NCBI RefSeq assembly: GCF_000165835.1
Contig: NC_014640.1
Coordinates: 3,968,001-4,032,000 of the forward strand
DNA length: 64,000 bases
Source of the DNA: Achromobacter xylosoxidans A8
Lineage (GTDB): Bacteria; Pseudomonadota; Gammaproteobacteria; Burkholderiales; Burkholderiaceae_B
Reading direction: 5' to 3'
Positions 18,945 to 27,583 of the stretch are shown one piece after another. Below the pieces are notes generated by a model. It searched no databases. It saw only the letters and a list, made by a program, of their open reading frames with translations, and was not told the origin of the DNA. Positions within the stretch are counted from its first letter, which is position 1. The number at the start of each line of letters is the position of its first letter. The translations under genes were made by a program, and so were the position numbers.

Positions 18945-19358
18945 TCACCAGAGAATGATCTGCGAACAGCGGAATAGCGACAGCTTGCGGCCGCTTGCGT
19001 CGACCACGGTCGCGGACCAGATCTGGGTCGTGCGCCCCATGTGTTCCGCCACCGCTTCAACGGTCAGCACGCCTTCCTTGGCGGTGCCCAGGAAGTTCGA
19101 TTTCAGCTCCAGCGTGGTGAAGCCCTTTGCGCCTTCCGGCAGATGCGCCAGGGTGGCATAGCCGGCGCAAGTGTCGGCCAACATCACCTGGCTGGCGGCA
19201 TGCAGGTATCCGTTGGGCGCCATCATCCACGGCGCCACGGTCATTTCCATGGACATGCGCCCCTCTTCGATCGACAAGGGCCGTACGCCGAAGGTGTCGG
19301 GCAGCGTGCCTTGCTGGCGTTGGAAGAGGCGATCTATGGTTTCACTGGAGCGCAGCAT
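18945..19358 (-). CDS. PaaI-type hotdog-fold thioesterase
   Basis: A protein of 137 residues with the hotdog fold of acyl-CoA thioesterases of the PaaI/YdiI type. The pattern APNGYLHAASQVMLADTCAGYAT holds the position of the HGG active-site loop; here it reads NGYLHA, a variant rather than HGG. The second hallmark TTLELKSNFLGTAKEGVL is present. It would hydrolyse an acyl-CoA in the cytoplasm. It lies in the same direction as the efflux, thiolase and SDR genes upstream, but 42 bases separate it from the MFS gene, so an operon is possible. A GC-rich hairpin follows at about 18923-18942 but without a T-run. Confidence 0.8.
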   Translation of the reverse strand: MLRSSETIDRLFQRQQGTLPDTFGVRPLSIEEGRMSMEMTVAPWMMAPNGYLHAASQVMLADTCAGYATLAHLPEGAKGFTTLELKSNFLGTAKEGVLTVEAVAEHMGRTTQIWSATVVDASGRKLSLFRCSQIILW

Positions 19359-19400
19359 GGCATGTTCCTATGCAGAGGGTTGTCGCGAAGAAGGAAAATA

Positions 19401-20618
19401 CTATCCCAGGCGCCGGCGCGCCATCAGCGCCGCCAACGCCAGCATCGAGGCCACGGCCAGCACCAGGCCCAGGGTCGTCGCCGGACTGCCGCCCGCCAGG
19501 CTGGCCAGTGCCGTCATGCCGCCCGCGCAAGCCATCTGCAGGCCGCCCAGCAACGAGGACGCCAATCCTGCCTGGCGGCTGAACGGTCCCAGCGCCATGG
19601 CGGTACCCAGCGGATTGACCAGCCCCATGCCGAACAGGTACAGCGCCACGGCGGCCGTGAACTGCGGCAGGCCGCTATCCTCGCCGCCCGCCAGCAAGGT
19701 CAGCGCGCCGGCCAGCGCCACCGCGCAGCCGGCCCGGGCCACACCGGCCGCGCCAAAACGGTGGGCCAGGCGCGGCGCCAGCATGCCGGCGGCGAACACC
19801 ACGAACACCGTGCAGGCGAAGAACAACCCCAGCTGCAGCGCGCTCAGGCCGATGCGCCCCATGAGCATGGCTGGCGTGGCCGCGAAAATGGCGTACAGGC
19901 CGCCGATGACCACGCTCACAGCCAACGCCGGACGAATGAACCGCCGGTCCCGCGCCAGGTCCGCATAGCCGCGCAGCACGGCGGCCGGCGTCGCCGCCGC
20001 CCGCCGGTCGGCCGGGTGCGTTTCCCCCACCGCCGCCACATAGGCCAGCGCCAGGACCAACCCCAGGGCCGCGACCAGCGCGAAGCTGGCGCGCCAGCCC
20101 GGCCCATACTCCATCGCGCTGCCCAAGAGCGGCGAGAAGCCCGGCGCTGCGGCCATGGCCACCATCGTCAGCGCCAGGGTGCGCGACAGCGCTTCGCCTT
20201 CGAACAGGTCCCGCGCAATCGCCCGCGACAGCACCGCGGCCGCGCATACGCCCAGGGCTTGTATCACCCTGCCCGCCACCAGCAGCGGCAGGGTCGGCGC
20301 CCAGGCGCAGACCAGGCAGCCGACGATGAACAAGGCCAATCCGCCCAGCACCGGCGCACGCCGCCCCCAGCGGTCCGATACCGGCCCGGCGAGCAACTGC
20401 CCGATGGCGAAGGCCAGGAAAAAGCTCGACAGCACCAGGCCCATGTCGCGCGTGTCCACGCCGAGTTCTGACGCCATGCGCGGAAAGGCCGGCAGGATGA
20501 TGTTGGTGGACAGCGGCCCCAGGGCGGCCAGCCCGGCGAGCACGGCCAACAGGCGGCCGGTCAGCCTGACGGGAGCGGCGGCGTCGCGGCCCAGGGAAAG
20601 GGAGGTCGGGTTGTTCAT
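19401..20618 (-). CDS. Bcr/CflA-family MFS drug-efflux transporter
   Basis: A protein of 405 residues with about twelve membrane helices. The N-terminal helix 1 includes LGPLSTNIILPAFPRMASELGV, typical of Bcr/CflA (drug:H+ antiporter 1). Motif A is visible as GPVSDRWGRRAPVLGG and motif C as APGFSPLLGSAMEY. Such pumps export bicyclomycin, sulphonamides or chloramphenicol in other species; the substrate here is unknown. It lies 31 bases downstream of the thiolase gene and upstream of the thioesterase gene in the same direction. No local regulator is seen beside it. Confidence 0.85.
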   Translation of the reverse strand: MNNPTSLSLGRDAAAPVRLTGRLLAVLAGLAALGPLSTNIILPAFPRMASELGVDTRDMGLVLSSFFLAFAIGQLLAGPVSDRWGRRAPVLGGLALFIVGCLVCAWAPTLPLLVAGRVIQALGVCAAAVLSRAIARDLFEGEALSRTLALTMVAMAAAPGFSPLLGSAMEYGPGWRASFALVAALGLVLALAYVAAVGETHPADRRAAATPAAVLRGYADLARDRRFIRPALAVSVVIGGLYAIFAATPAMLMGRIGLSALQLGLFFACTVFVVFAAGMLAPRLAHRFGAAGVARAGCAVALAGALTLLAGGEDSGLPQFTAAVALYLFGMGLVNPLGTAMALGPFSRQAGLASSLLGGLQMACAGGMTALASLAGGSPATTLGLVLAVASMLALAALMARRRLG

Positions 20619-20649
20619 GGTTCGATGAGGTCAGGTTGTCGATCGAGAT

Positions 20650-21783
20650 TCAGGGCCGTTCCAGCACCGTGGCAATGCCCTGCCCGCCGCCTATGCATTG
20701 CGTGGCCAGCGCATAGCGCCCCTGGCTGCGAGCCAGCAGCGCCGCGGCCTTGCCGGTGATGCGCGCGCCCGTGGCGCCCAGGGGATGGCCAATGGCCAGG
20801 CCGCCGCCGTCGATGTTCACACTGGCCATGTCCAGGCCCAACTCGCGGATGCAGGCCAGCGCTTGCGACGAGAAGGCTTCGTTGATCTCCACCACGTCCA
20901 GGTCGGCCACCGCAAGTCCCGCGCGCGCCAGCGCCTTGCGCGTGGCAGGTATCGGGCCTATGCCCATGACAGCCGGATCCACGCCCACGGTCGCGAAGCT
21001 GCGGATGCGAGCCAGCGCCTCCAGGCCATGGCGCGCCGCAAAGTCGTCGCTGACGACCAGCACCGCCGCCGCGCCGTCGGTCAGCGGCGACGAGGTGCCC
21101 GCCGTGACCGCGCCATCGGCGCGGAACGCCGGCTTGAGTCCCGCCAAAGCCTCCAGCGAAGTACCCGGGCGGATGCAACCGTCGGCATCGACCAGCTCGC
21201 CGTCCGGCAAGCGGATGGGCACGATCTCGGCGGCCAACAGTCCCTGCTCGCGCGCCCCGGCGGCCTTGCGGTGGGATTGCAGCGCCAGCAGTTCTTGGTC
21301 GGTGCGGCTGACATTCCAACGCTGCGCCACGTTCTCCGCCGTCTCGCCCATGGAGAGGTAGGCGTCGGTCGTCGCCTGCAGCTCGGGATTGGGCGAAAAA
21401 TTGAAGCCGCCCTGCGGCACCATCGTCATCGACTCCACGCCCACGCAGAGAAAAGCCTCGCCCATGCCCGCCTCGATCTGCGCCGCCGCGATGTGCACCG
21501 CCTGCATCGACGAACCGCAGAAGCGGTTCACGGTCATGCCGCCCACCTCCTGCGGCAGGCCGGCAAGCAGGCCGACGATGCGCGCCAGGTTGTTGCCTTG
21601 GGCGGCCTCCGGATAGGCGCAACCGAGGATCACGTCCTCCAGCAGCGCGGGATCCAGATCCGTGCGCCGCAGCAGGCCCTGCACCACCTGCGCGGCTAAT
21701 GTGTCGGGCCGCACATCGGCCAACCGGCCCTTGCGGGCAAAGTGGAAAGGCGAGCGCGCATAGGCGGCAATCACTGCTTTCAT
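20650..21783 (-). CDS. Acetyl-CoA acyltransferase (thiolase II-type)
   Basis: A protein of 377 residues with all thiolase hallmarks: the acyl-accepting Cys89 in NRFCGSSMQA, His333 in GHPLGATGAR and Cys363 in CIGGGQG. It cleaves 3-ketoacyl-CoA with CoA (beta-oxidation) or runs the reverse condensation. The length fits the trifunctional-type thiolases, and the first residues MKAVIAAYARSPF fit FadA-like enzymes. It lies 21 bases after the SDR gene on the same strand, with the efflux and thioesterase genes behind it. No acyl-CoA dehydrogenase or FadB is adjacent, so the pathway cannot be named. Confidence 0.9.
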   Translation of the reverse strand: MKAVIAAYARSPFHFARKGRLADVRPDTLAAQVVQGLLRRTDLDPALLEDVILGCAYPEAAQGNNLARIVGLLAGLPQEVGGMTVNRFCGSSMQAVHIAAAQIEAGMGEAFLCVGVESMTMVPQGGFNFSPNPELQATTDAYLSMGETAENVAQRWNVSRTDQELLALQSHRKAAGAREQGLLAAEIVPIRLPDGELVDADGCIRPGTSLEALAGLKPAFRADGAVTAGTSSPLTDGAAAVLVVSDDFAARHGLEALARIRSFATVGVDPAVMGIGPIPATRKALARAGLAVADLDVVEINEAFSSQALACIRELGLDMASVNIDGGGLAIGHPLGATGARITGKAAALLARSQGRYALATQCIGGGQGIATVLERP

Positions 21784-21804
21784 GGTTTCAGCCCCAAGGA
21801 ATGG

Positions 21805-22605
21805 TCAGACCGCGGCCGCGTAGCGCTGCGCAACGGTATTGCTGGACAGGTGTCCCGCCATGGTCAGGCGCGCGGCTTCGAAGGCATCCCATTCCTCGCT
21901 AGCATGCAGCGAGGGGATCGTGACCTTCTCGCCGCGCGCGAAGCCCAGCAAGGCGGCATCGACCAGATCTTCGGCACGCATCACGATGCGCTGGTCCAGC
22001 GTTTCCACCGGCAGGCCGCCGATGGCCCAGAAGTCCGTGGCCGTGGCGCCGGGCAGCACCGCCTGAACCTGCACGCCGGTCCCGGCCAGCTCGTGCTGCA
22101 GCGACTGGCTGAACGCCAGCACGAAAGCCTTGCTGCCGCCGTAGACGCCGTTCAAGACCTCGGGCGCGAGAGCCACGATGGAAGCGATATTGATGATGGC
22201 GCCCCGGCCGCGCGCCACGAAGCCCGGGACGGCCGCATAAGTCAGCCGCATCGGCGCGGTGACGTTCAGTTCCACCATGCGCGTCATCTGCTCCACGTCG
22301 CTTTGCAGCAGCGGCGTATGCGTGCCGATGCCCGCGTTGTTCACCAGCAAGGTGATGCTGGCATCCTGGCGTAGCTGTGCTTCCACCCGCGCCAGCGAAG
22401 CGCGGTCGCCCAGGTCCGCCGGCAGCACCTCTACCGCGCGGCCGGTGCGCGTACTGATGTCGCTGGCCAGAGCGTTCAGTCGCTCGCGATTGCGCGCGAC
22501 CAGAATCAAGTCGTAGCCCTGCTGCGCGAGTTTGTGCGCGTATAGCGCGCCGATGCCGCTGGATGCGCCCGTGACGAGAGCGGTGCCGAGTTGGGTTTGT
22601 GCCAT
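21805..22605 (-). CDS. Short-chain dehydrogenase/reductase (SDR)
   Basis: A protein of 266 residues with a classical SDR layout: nucleotide-binding TGASSGIG at residues 12-19, NNAGIG in the middle and the catalytic YGGSK (Tyr-x-x-x-Lys) further on, with serine in the preceding IASIVAL strand. It reduces or oxidises a carbonyl or alcohol with NAD(P)H in the cytoplasm. An AGGAG sits ten bases upstream of the ATG at 22605. The gene is divergent from the GlxA-type regulator at 22730, so that regulator may control the SDR-thiolase run. The substrate is unknown. Confidence 0.9.
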   Translation of the reverse strand: MAQTQLGTALVTGASSGIGALYAHKLAQQGYDLILVARNRERLNALASDISTRTGRAVEVLPADLGDRASLARVEAQLRQDASITLLVNNAGIGTHTPLLQSDVEQMTRMVELNVTAPMRLTYAAVPGFVARGRGAIINIASIVALAPEVLNGVYGGSKAFVLAFSQSLQHELAGTGVQVQAVLPGATATDFWAIGGLPVETLDQRIVMRAEDLVDAALLGFARGEKVTIPSLHASEEWDAFEAARLTMAGHLSSNTVAQRYAAAV

Positions 22606-22729
22606 GGTGAGACTCCTGGGGAGGTCATTGCGATGGGATCCATGTTGGGGCTTGCCGGGAATGGCGTAAATGACGTATATAGCCATTAATAAGGACATAC
22701 GCAGGACATAAACCTGCAAGGACGCCCCC

Positions 22730-23683
22730 ATGCACCGCATCGGTTACATACTCCCCGAAGGCTTCCAGATCATTGGCCTGGGCACGCAGGCCGTGTTCGA
22801 ACTCGCCAATGTGATGGCGCGCGAACCCCTTTATGCCCTGGACAGCTATGCCCTGGAGGGCGCTGTGCGCGCTTCGGCGGGCCTGACGGTGCAGGCCCGT
22901 CCGCTCACCGCCCGCAGCCAGGCCGACACCTGGCTGGTGACCGGCGTGCTGTCTCCCCTTTCCAGGCCCGTGGCGCCCGAACTCCCCCGGCTGCTCGAAA
23001 AACTCGCGCCCCGCTCGCGCCGCGTCGCCGGCCTGTGCACCGGCGCATTCCTGCTGGCCGACGCCGGTCTGCTGGATGGACGGCGCGCCACCACGCACTG
23101 GCATTGGGCCGACGCCTTGCAGCAGCGCCACCCGCGCGTGCAGGTCGAGGCCGACCGCATCTATATCGCCGACGGGCCAGCTTGGACCTCCGCCGGCATG
23201 ACGGCGGAAATGGACCTGGCGCTGGCGCTGGTGGAAAAGGACCTGGGCGCCGATGTCGCACGCTCGGTGGCGCACCGCCTGGTCATGCACCAGCGCCGCT
23301 CGGGCGGCCAATCGCAGCACTCGGAAATGCTCAGGCTTGCGCCCAAATCCGACCGCATCCAGCAGGCGCTGGAGCATGCCCGCCGCAACCTCGCCCAACC
23401 CCTGAGCGTGGAGGATCTGGCCCAGGCCGCCAGCCTGAGCCCGCGCCAGTTCAGCCGCGTGTTCACGGCCGAAACCGGCCAGTCGCCCGCCAAGGCCATC
23501 GAGGGACTGCGGCTGGAGGCCGCGCGCCTCATGATAGAAAGCAGCCGCCACCCGCTGGAGGTGGTGGCCAGGGAGACCGGTTTCCGCGACCGGCGCCACC
23601 TGCGCGAGGCTTTCCTGCGCGGCTTCGGCATGCCGCCCCAGGCCCTGCGGCGCGACGCGCGTACCAGCCCGCCCGCCTCCTGA
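22730..23683 (+). CDS. GlxA/FtrA-type AraC-family transcriptional regulator
   Basis: A protein of 317 residues. The N-terminal domain is DJ-1/PfpI-like (about residues 5-170), including the nucleophile-elbow-like stretch RVAGLCTGAFLLADAGLL and TTHWHWA. The C-terminal AraC domain (about 210-310) carries two helix-turn-helix motifs, the first around LSVEDLAQAASLSPRQFSRVF and the second around PLEVVARETGFRDRRHL. It is divergent from the SDR gene, with 124 bases between the starts, and probably controls it. Family members respond to amines, carnitine-like compounds or aldehydes, but the signal here is unknown. Confidence 0.9.
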   Translation: MHRIGYILPEGFQIIGLGTQAVFELANVMAREPLYALDSYALEGAVRASAGLTVQARPLTARSQADTWLVTGVLSPLSRPVAPELPRLLEKLAPRSRRVAGLCTGAFLLADAGLLDGRRATTHWHWADALQQRHPRVQVEADRIYIADGPAWTSAGMTAEMDLALALVEKDLGADVARSVAHRLVMHQRRSGGQSQHSEMLRLAPKSDRIQQALEHARRNLAQPLSVEDLAQAASLSPRQFSRVFTAETGQSPAKAIEGLRLEAARLMIESSRHPLEVVARETGFRDRRHLREAFLRGFGMPPQALRRDARTSPPAS

Positions 23684-23776
23684 GCCGGCGCCAAGCAGCC
23701 GGCCGCCGCCTGCCTGCGGTCCAGTACAATCCGCGTTTGGCGACGTTGTGCTCGCCCGTTTTGTCTGGATCCCTGC

Positions 23777-25390
23777 ATGTTGCGACTGTCTGAAATCAAG
23801 CTGCCGTTGAATCACACGCCCGAGGAATTGCCTGCCGCGATTCTCAAGAAACTAGGCGTTCCGGCCAGCGACCTGCGCGCCCACACCGTGGCCTCCCGCA
23901 GCTACGACGCGCGCAAGAAGCACAACATCCTGCTGATCTACACGCTGGATATCGACGTTGCAAACGAGGCAGCGCTGCTCCAGCGTTTTCACGACGACCG
24001 CAACGTCAAGCCCACGCCCGATACCGAATACAAGTTCGTCGCCCAGGCGCCCGCCAGCCTGGACAAGCGCCCCATCGTCATCGGCACCGGACCCTGTGGC
24101 CTGTTCGCGGGACTGGTCCTGGCGCAGATGGGTTTCAAGCCCATCATCCTGGAACGCGGCAAGGCCGTGCGCGAACGCACCAAGGACACCTGGGGCCTGT
24201 GGCGCAAGCGGGTACTGAACCCGGAGTCGAACGTGCAGTTCGGCGAAGGCGGCGCCGGCACTTTCTCCGACGGCAAGCTGTACAGCCAGATCAAGGATCC
24301 CAAGCATTACGGCGAAAAAGTACTCAAGGAATTCGTGCTGGCCGGCGCGCCGGAAGAAATCCTCTACGTGAGCAAGCCGCACATCGGCACGTTCCGCCTG
24401 GTCGGCATGGTCGAAGTCATGCGCGACACCATCACCAAGCTGGGCGGCGAGGTCCGCTTCTCCAGCAAGGTCGAAACCGTGCAGCGGGAAAACGGCCGGA
24501 TCACCGGCGTAACCCTGGCCGGCGGCGAACATATCGAGGCCGACCACGTCGTGCTGGCCATCGGCCACAGCGCGCGCGACACCTTCCAGATGCTGCATGA
24601 TCAGGGCGTGTTCATGGAAGCCAAGCCGTTCTCCATCGGCTTCCGCATCGAGCATCCGCAATCGCTGATCGACCGCGCCCGCTTCGGGCCCAACGCCGGC
24701 CATCCGATCCTGGGCGCGGCGGATTACAAACTGGTGCATCACGCCAACAACGGACGCTCGGTGTACAGCTTCTGTATGTGCCCGGGCGGCACCGTGGTGG
24801 CCGCCACCTCCGAACCCAACCGCGTGGTCACCAACGGCATGAGCCAGTACTCGCGCAACGAACGCAACGCCAACGCGGGCATCGTGGTCGGCATCTCGCC
24901 CGAAGTCGATTATCCCGAGCATGTGCTGGCGGGCGTGGACTTCCAGCGCCAGTGGGAATCCCAGGCGTTCGAGCTGGGCGGCCGCGACTACAGCGCGCCG
25001 GGCCAATTGGTCGGCGATTTCATTGCCGGCAAGGCCTCGACCGAATTCGGTTCCGTGCAGCCGTCTTACACGCCGGGCGTGCATCTCACCGACCTGGCGA
25101 CCGCCCTGCCCGAATACGCCATCACCGCCATCCGCGAGGCGCTGCCGGTGTTCGACAAGACCATCAAGGGTTTCGGCATGCACGACGCCGTGCTCACGGG
25201 CGTCGAAACCCGCACGTCATCGCCTATCCGCATCAAGCGCGACAACGAAACCCTGCAGAGCATCAACACCGAGGGTCTGTTCCCGGCAGGTGAAGGCGCG
25301 GGCTATGCCGGCGGCATCCTGTCGGCGGGCGTGGACGGCATCAAGATCGCCGAGGCGGTGGCCATGAGCATCATGAGCCGGCAAGGGTAA
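23777..25390 (+). CDS. COG2509-type FAD-dependent oxidoreductase
   Basis: A protein of 537 residues. After an N-terminal domain of about 95 residues (MLRLSEIKLPLNHTPEELP, then ASRSYDARKKHNILLIYTL) comes the FAD-binding Rossmann motif IVIGTGPCGLFAG (about 99-111). Further hallmarks are FGEGGAGTFSDGKLYS and the C-terminal PAGEGAGYAGGILSAGVDG. This matches the widespread but uncharacterised FAD-dependent dehydrogenases (COG2509), which reduce an unknown substrate in the cytoplasm. It stands alone, 93 bases after the GlxA gene and 63 bases before the convergent tautomerase gene. The function beyond FAD binding is unknown. Confidence 0.85.
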   Translation: MLRLSEIKLPLNHTPEELPAAILKKLGVPASDLRAHTVASRSYDARKKHNILLIYTLDIDVANEAALLQRFHDDRNVKPTPDTEYKFVAQAPASLDKRPIVIGTGPCGLFAGLVLAQMGFKPIILERGKAVRERTKDTWGLWRKRVLNPESNVQFGEGGAGTFSDGKLYSQIKDPKHYGEKVLKEFVLAGAPEEILYVSKPHIGTFRLVGMVEVMRDTITKLGGEVRFSSKVETVQRENGRITGVTLAGGEHIEADHVVLAIGHSARDTFQMLHDQGVFMEAKPFSIGFRIEHPQSLIDRARFGPNAGHPILGAADYKLVHHANNGRSVYSFCMCPGGTVVAATSEPNRVVTNGMSQYSRNERNANAGIVVGISPEVDYPEHVLAGVDFQRQWESQAFELGGRDYSAPGQLVGDFIAGKASTEFGSVQPSYTPGVHLTDLATALPEYAITAIREALPVFDKTIKGFGMHDAVLTGVETRTSSPIRIKRDNETLQSINTEGLFPAGEGAGYAGGILSAGVDGIKIAEAVAMSIMSRQG

Positions 25391-25453
25391 TCAGACGCGC
25401 TTGCGGCGCCCGGGTTCCTGCATGGCAGAGCCTTGCAGCCCGGGCCGGCATTC

Positions 25454-25690
25454 CTAGCCCCTGCCTTGCGGTTTGGCGCCCGGCGTCGGCGCCCTGCCCG
25501 CCCGCATCTCGGTGGTCGTCACTCCCCCGAAGCCCCAGTTGTCCGTATCGATTTCCTCGATCACGACATGCGTCCACTCCGGCGGCTTGTGCAGCACGCG
25601 TTCTAGCGTCTCGGTGACTTCCCGGATGACCTGCGCCTTTTGCTCGGCGGTAACGCCATCGCGGGTAATGCGGATACTGACGAACGGCAT
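25454..25690 (-). CDS. 4-oxalocrotonate tautomerase-family protein
   Basis: A protein of 78 residues that begins MPFVSIRI. After removal of Met the N-terminal proline acts as catalytic base in this family. The fold is the 60-70-residue beta-alpha-beta unit that assembles into hexamers. The conserved ARG-type residues are less clear here; the C-terminal tail (RAPTPGAKPQGRG) is unusually long and basic. It catalyses keto-enol tautomerisation in aromatic breakdown in other bacteria. An AGGAGAAAG immediately upstream supports the start. It lies 52 bases after the secreted-protein gene on the same strand. Confidence 0.8.
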   Translation of the reverse strand: MPFVSIRITRDGVTAEQKAQVIREVTETLERVLHKPPEWTHVVIEEIDTDNWGFGGVTTTEMRAGRAPTPGAKPQGRG

Positions 25691-25742
25691 GACTTTCTCC
25701 TGGTTGAAGTGCCTGTGCCCGTCGCCACGCCGGAGGTCGTTC

Positions 25743-26090
25743 TCAATCCAGCTTGGGATCAGGAAACGGCAGCTTATCCTGGGAAACGCTGGGCTGCGCT
25801 TTCCACTTGCCGTCCTGCTTGTAGAAATCCATCTGGTTCTCGCTGATCGCGGCCCCCAAGGTCACCGCGACCGTGCAGGCGACCTGGCCCGGATACGTGG
25901 CATCGACCGCCGGAATGCAGGTACCCAGCTTGACCTTGGACGGCCGGGGCATGCCCGTGTCCGCCAGCATGTCGACGATCGCATCCGTCGCTTCGGGAAT
26001 GGAAGGCAGGACCAGGTCCTGGGCCCGGACCATGCCGCCCGCCCCCAGCAATGCAACCATCGACGCCACGGAAATCAAGGGCTTGAACAT
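25743..26090 (-). CDS. Small secreted protein of unknown function
   Basis: A protein of 115 residues with a Sec signal peptide at residues 1-23 (MFKPLISVASMVALLGAGG, cut after VRA). The mature part of about 92 residues has two cysteines (KLGTCIPA and QVACTVAVT) that could form a disulphide. It ends in a lysine- and proline-rich tail. I do not recognise a family. It probably acts in the periplasm. It lies 84 bases downstream of the VOC gene remnant and is followed by the tautomerase gene in the same direction. Confidence 0.7.
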   Translation of the reverse strand: MFKPLISVASMVALLGAGGMVRAQDLVLPSIPEATDAIVDMLADTGMPRPSKVKLGTCIPAVDATYPGQVACTVAVTLGAAISENQMDFYKQDGKWKAQPSVSQDKLPFPDPKLD

Positions 26091-26174
26091 GCGCCAGCTC
26101 CATCAGAATTGAGACCGGCGCAGCTTAAAGGAAGCGGCCTCGCACCACCGTAACAGAGCGATACGCAACTATTC

Positions 26175-26315
26175 CTAAGGCAGCATCTGAGGGTTGTAGA
26201 CCACTTCCCACAAATGTCCGTCCGGATCCATGAAGTAGCCCGCGTAGCCTCCTTGAATAGCCTGTGCGAAGCAATCCACGCCCGCCGGCCGCGGCGCGGG
26301 GCGGGAAGCAAAGCC
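26175..26315 (-). pseudogene. C-terminal remnant of a VOC (glyoxalase-like) protein gene
   Basis: Read on the minus strand from the TGA of the upstream gene, this stretch encodes about 46 residues ending in a TAG. It contains GGYAGYFMDPDGHLWEVVYN, the unmistakable end of a VOC-superfamily domain, where the glutamate of the WEV pattern is a metal ligand. The N-terminal two thirds are missing: the frame hits the stop of the gene encoding the repeat-containing protein at 26316. There is no start codon, so this is a deletion scar and not a functional gene. The original enzyme cannot be named. Confidence 0.8.
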
Positions 26316-27524
26316 TCAGTAGTCCCTCGCCTCGTCGAACCAGCGCTGCGTCTGCGCATCGCTTACGCCCAGCCGTTCGACCTGGGCAAGCTGGCTGAAC
26401 TGCCACACCGCCTCGCCTATGTCTTCGCGCTCCGCGGTCTCGATGCCCTTCATGCCGTTGAAGTGGCGGGCAAAGGCGGAGATTGCGGCTTGCACCTCGG
26501 CGGCATTGCTTGCGCTTTCCAGCGCCGACCGGGCCGTGTCGTAGGCCGAATTCGCCGACTTCGCCATGCGGCTGTTCCAGCCCGAGAATGGCCGGCCGTA
26601 CTCGCTTTGCCACCACTCCCGCTTGCGCAGTTGGGAGACGGAGTTGTAACCGCCCCATGCGCGGACCTTCTCCCGCGCCTTCATCTGCGCCTTCAAGCGC
26701 TTGCCCGCGGCTTCGTCAACGTTGTAGGCGATGAACCTATCCAGCGCGGGCCAACTGGCCAGTTCCGGCAAGCCGTCCAGATCGGGCGTGAACCGGATCT
26801 CCAGACTCGTCAGGCGCGGCAGGCGGGCAAGCGCCTCCCAGCCGCTGAAGCCGCCCCAGAGCGACAGACTCTCCAACGCCGGAAAGCGATCGATTTCCTG
26901 CAGCGAAATGGGCTGCCCCAGCGGCGCGCCGTGCAGCGCCAGCGCGCGCACTTCCTGCAGCGGGCCGAGGTCGGGCAAGGCGTAAGGCGTCGCGCCAGTC
27001 CGGCGCCCCAGCGCCGGCCGCAGCAACAACATGTCGGGCAGTTCGCCCGCCACGGCAACGCGCGTCAGGTCGCCAAACAGTTCCAGGTCACGGACCTGAG
27101 GCAACCTGGCTTCAAGATGCCCCGCCACCTGATCCAGCCGGATGCGCAGCGTCTCGATTCTTGCCGCGCCTGCGTCGATGGCGCGCCTGCCTGAGTATGC
27201 CGGCGCCCAGCTGAACTGCTCGATTTCACGATCCTGCGACCAACCGAAGAAACCGCTGTCGTTGCCGTAATAATCGATATGCCGCGGCCACGGCGAGCCG
27301 GCAGGCGTGGAGAACGGTTCAAATGCAGCCCAGTTGATGGCCTCGTCGCCAGCCACGTGCAGATCAGCCTTCTTGCCCATGCTGGCCGGGCCGATGATCA
27401 GATTGCCGCGCCCTGCTTCGCGTGCGAAGACATGGCTGCCCGCCGCGGTCAGGCTCACAAGATAATGCCCTGCCTCGCTCACCGAGCCTGCGGGCTCGCC
27501 GGACACGTCTATGGGTACGGACAC
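26316..27524 (-). CDS. Leucine-rich-repeat-like cytoplasmic protein of unknown function
   Basis: A protein of 402 residues. The middle (about residues 120-270) shows repeated strand-turn units such as RLPQVRDLELFGDL, LQEVRALALHGAPL, FPALESLSLWGGFSG and LPRLTSLEIRFTP. They suggest a leucine-rich-repeat-like solenoid. The first part includes YYGNDSGFFGWSQD and the last part is helical and charged. No signal peptide is seen. I chose the GTG at 27524 because an AAGGAG lies six bases upstream; a TTG 13 codons earlier has no clear site. The stop codon abuts the VOC remnant. Two further genes of unknown function precede it on the same strand. Confidence 0.65.
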   Translation of the reverse strand: MSVPIDVSGEPAGSVSEAGHYLVSLTAAGSHVFAREAGRGNLIIGPASMGKKADLHVAGDEAINWAAFEPFSTPAGSPWPRHIDYYGNDSGFFGWSQDREIEQFSWAPAYSGRRAIDAGAARIETLRIRLDQVAGHLEARLPQVRDLELFGDLTRVAVAGELPDMLLLRPALGRRTGATPYALPDLGPLQEVRALALHGAPLGQPISLQEIDRFPALESLSLWGGFSGWEALARLPRLTSLEIRFTPDLDGLPELASWPALDRFIAYNVDEAAGKRLKAQMKAREKVRAWGGYNSVSQLRKREWWQSEYGRPFSGWNSRMAKSANSAYDTARSALESASNAAEVQAAISAFARHFNGMKGIETAEREDIGEAVWQFSQLAQVERLGVSDAQTQRWFDEARDY

Positions 27525-27583
27525 ACTACTCTCCTTTTGCTTGGCGGAATCCACTGATGACAATCCCGCCGATTCATTGACGC

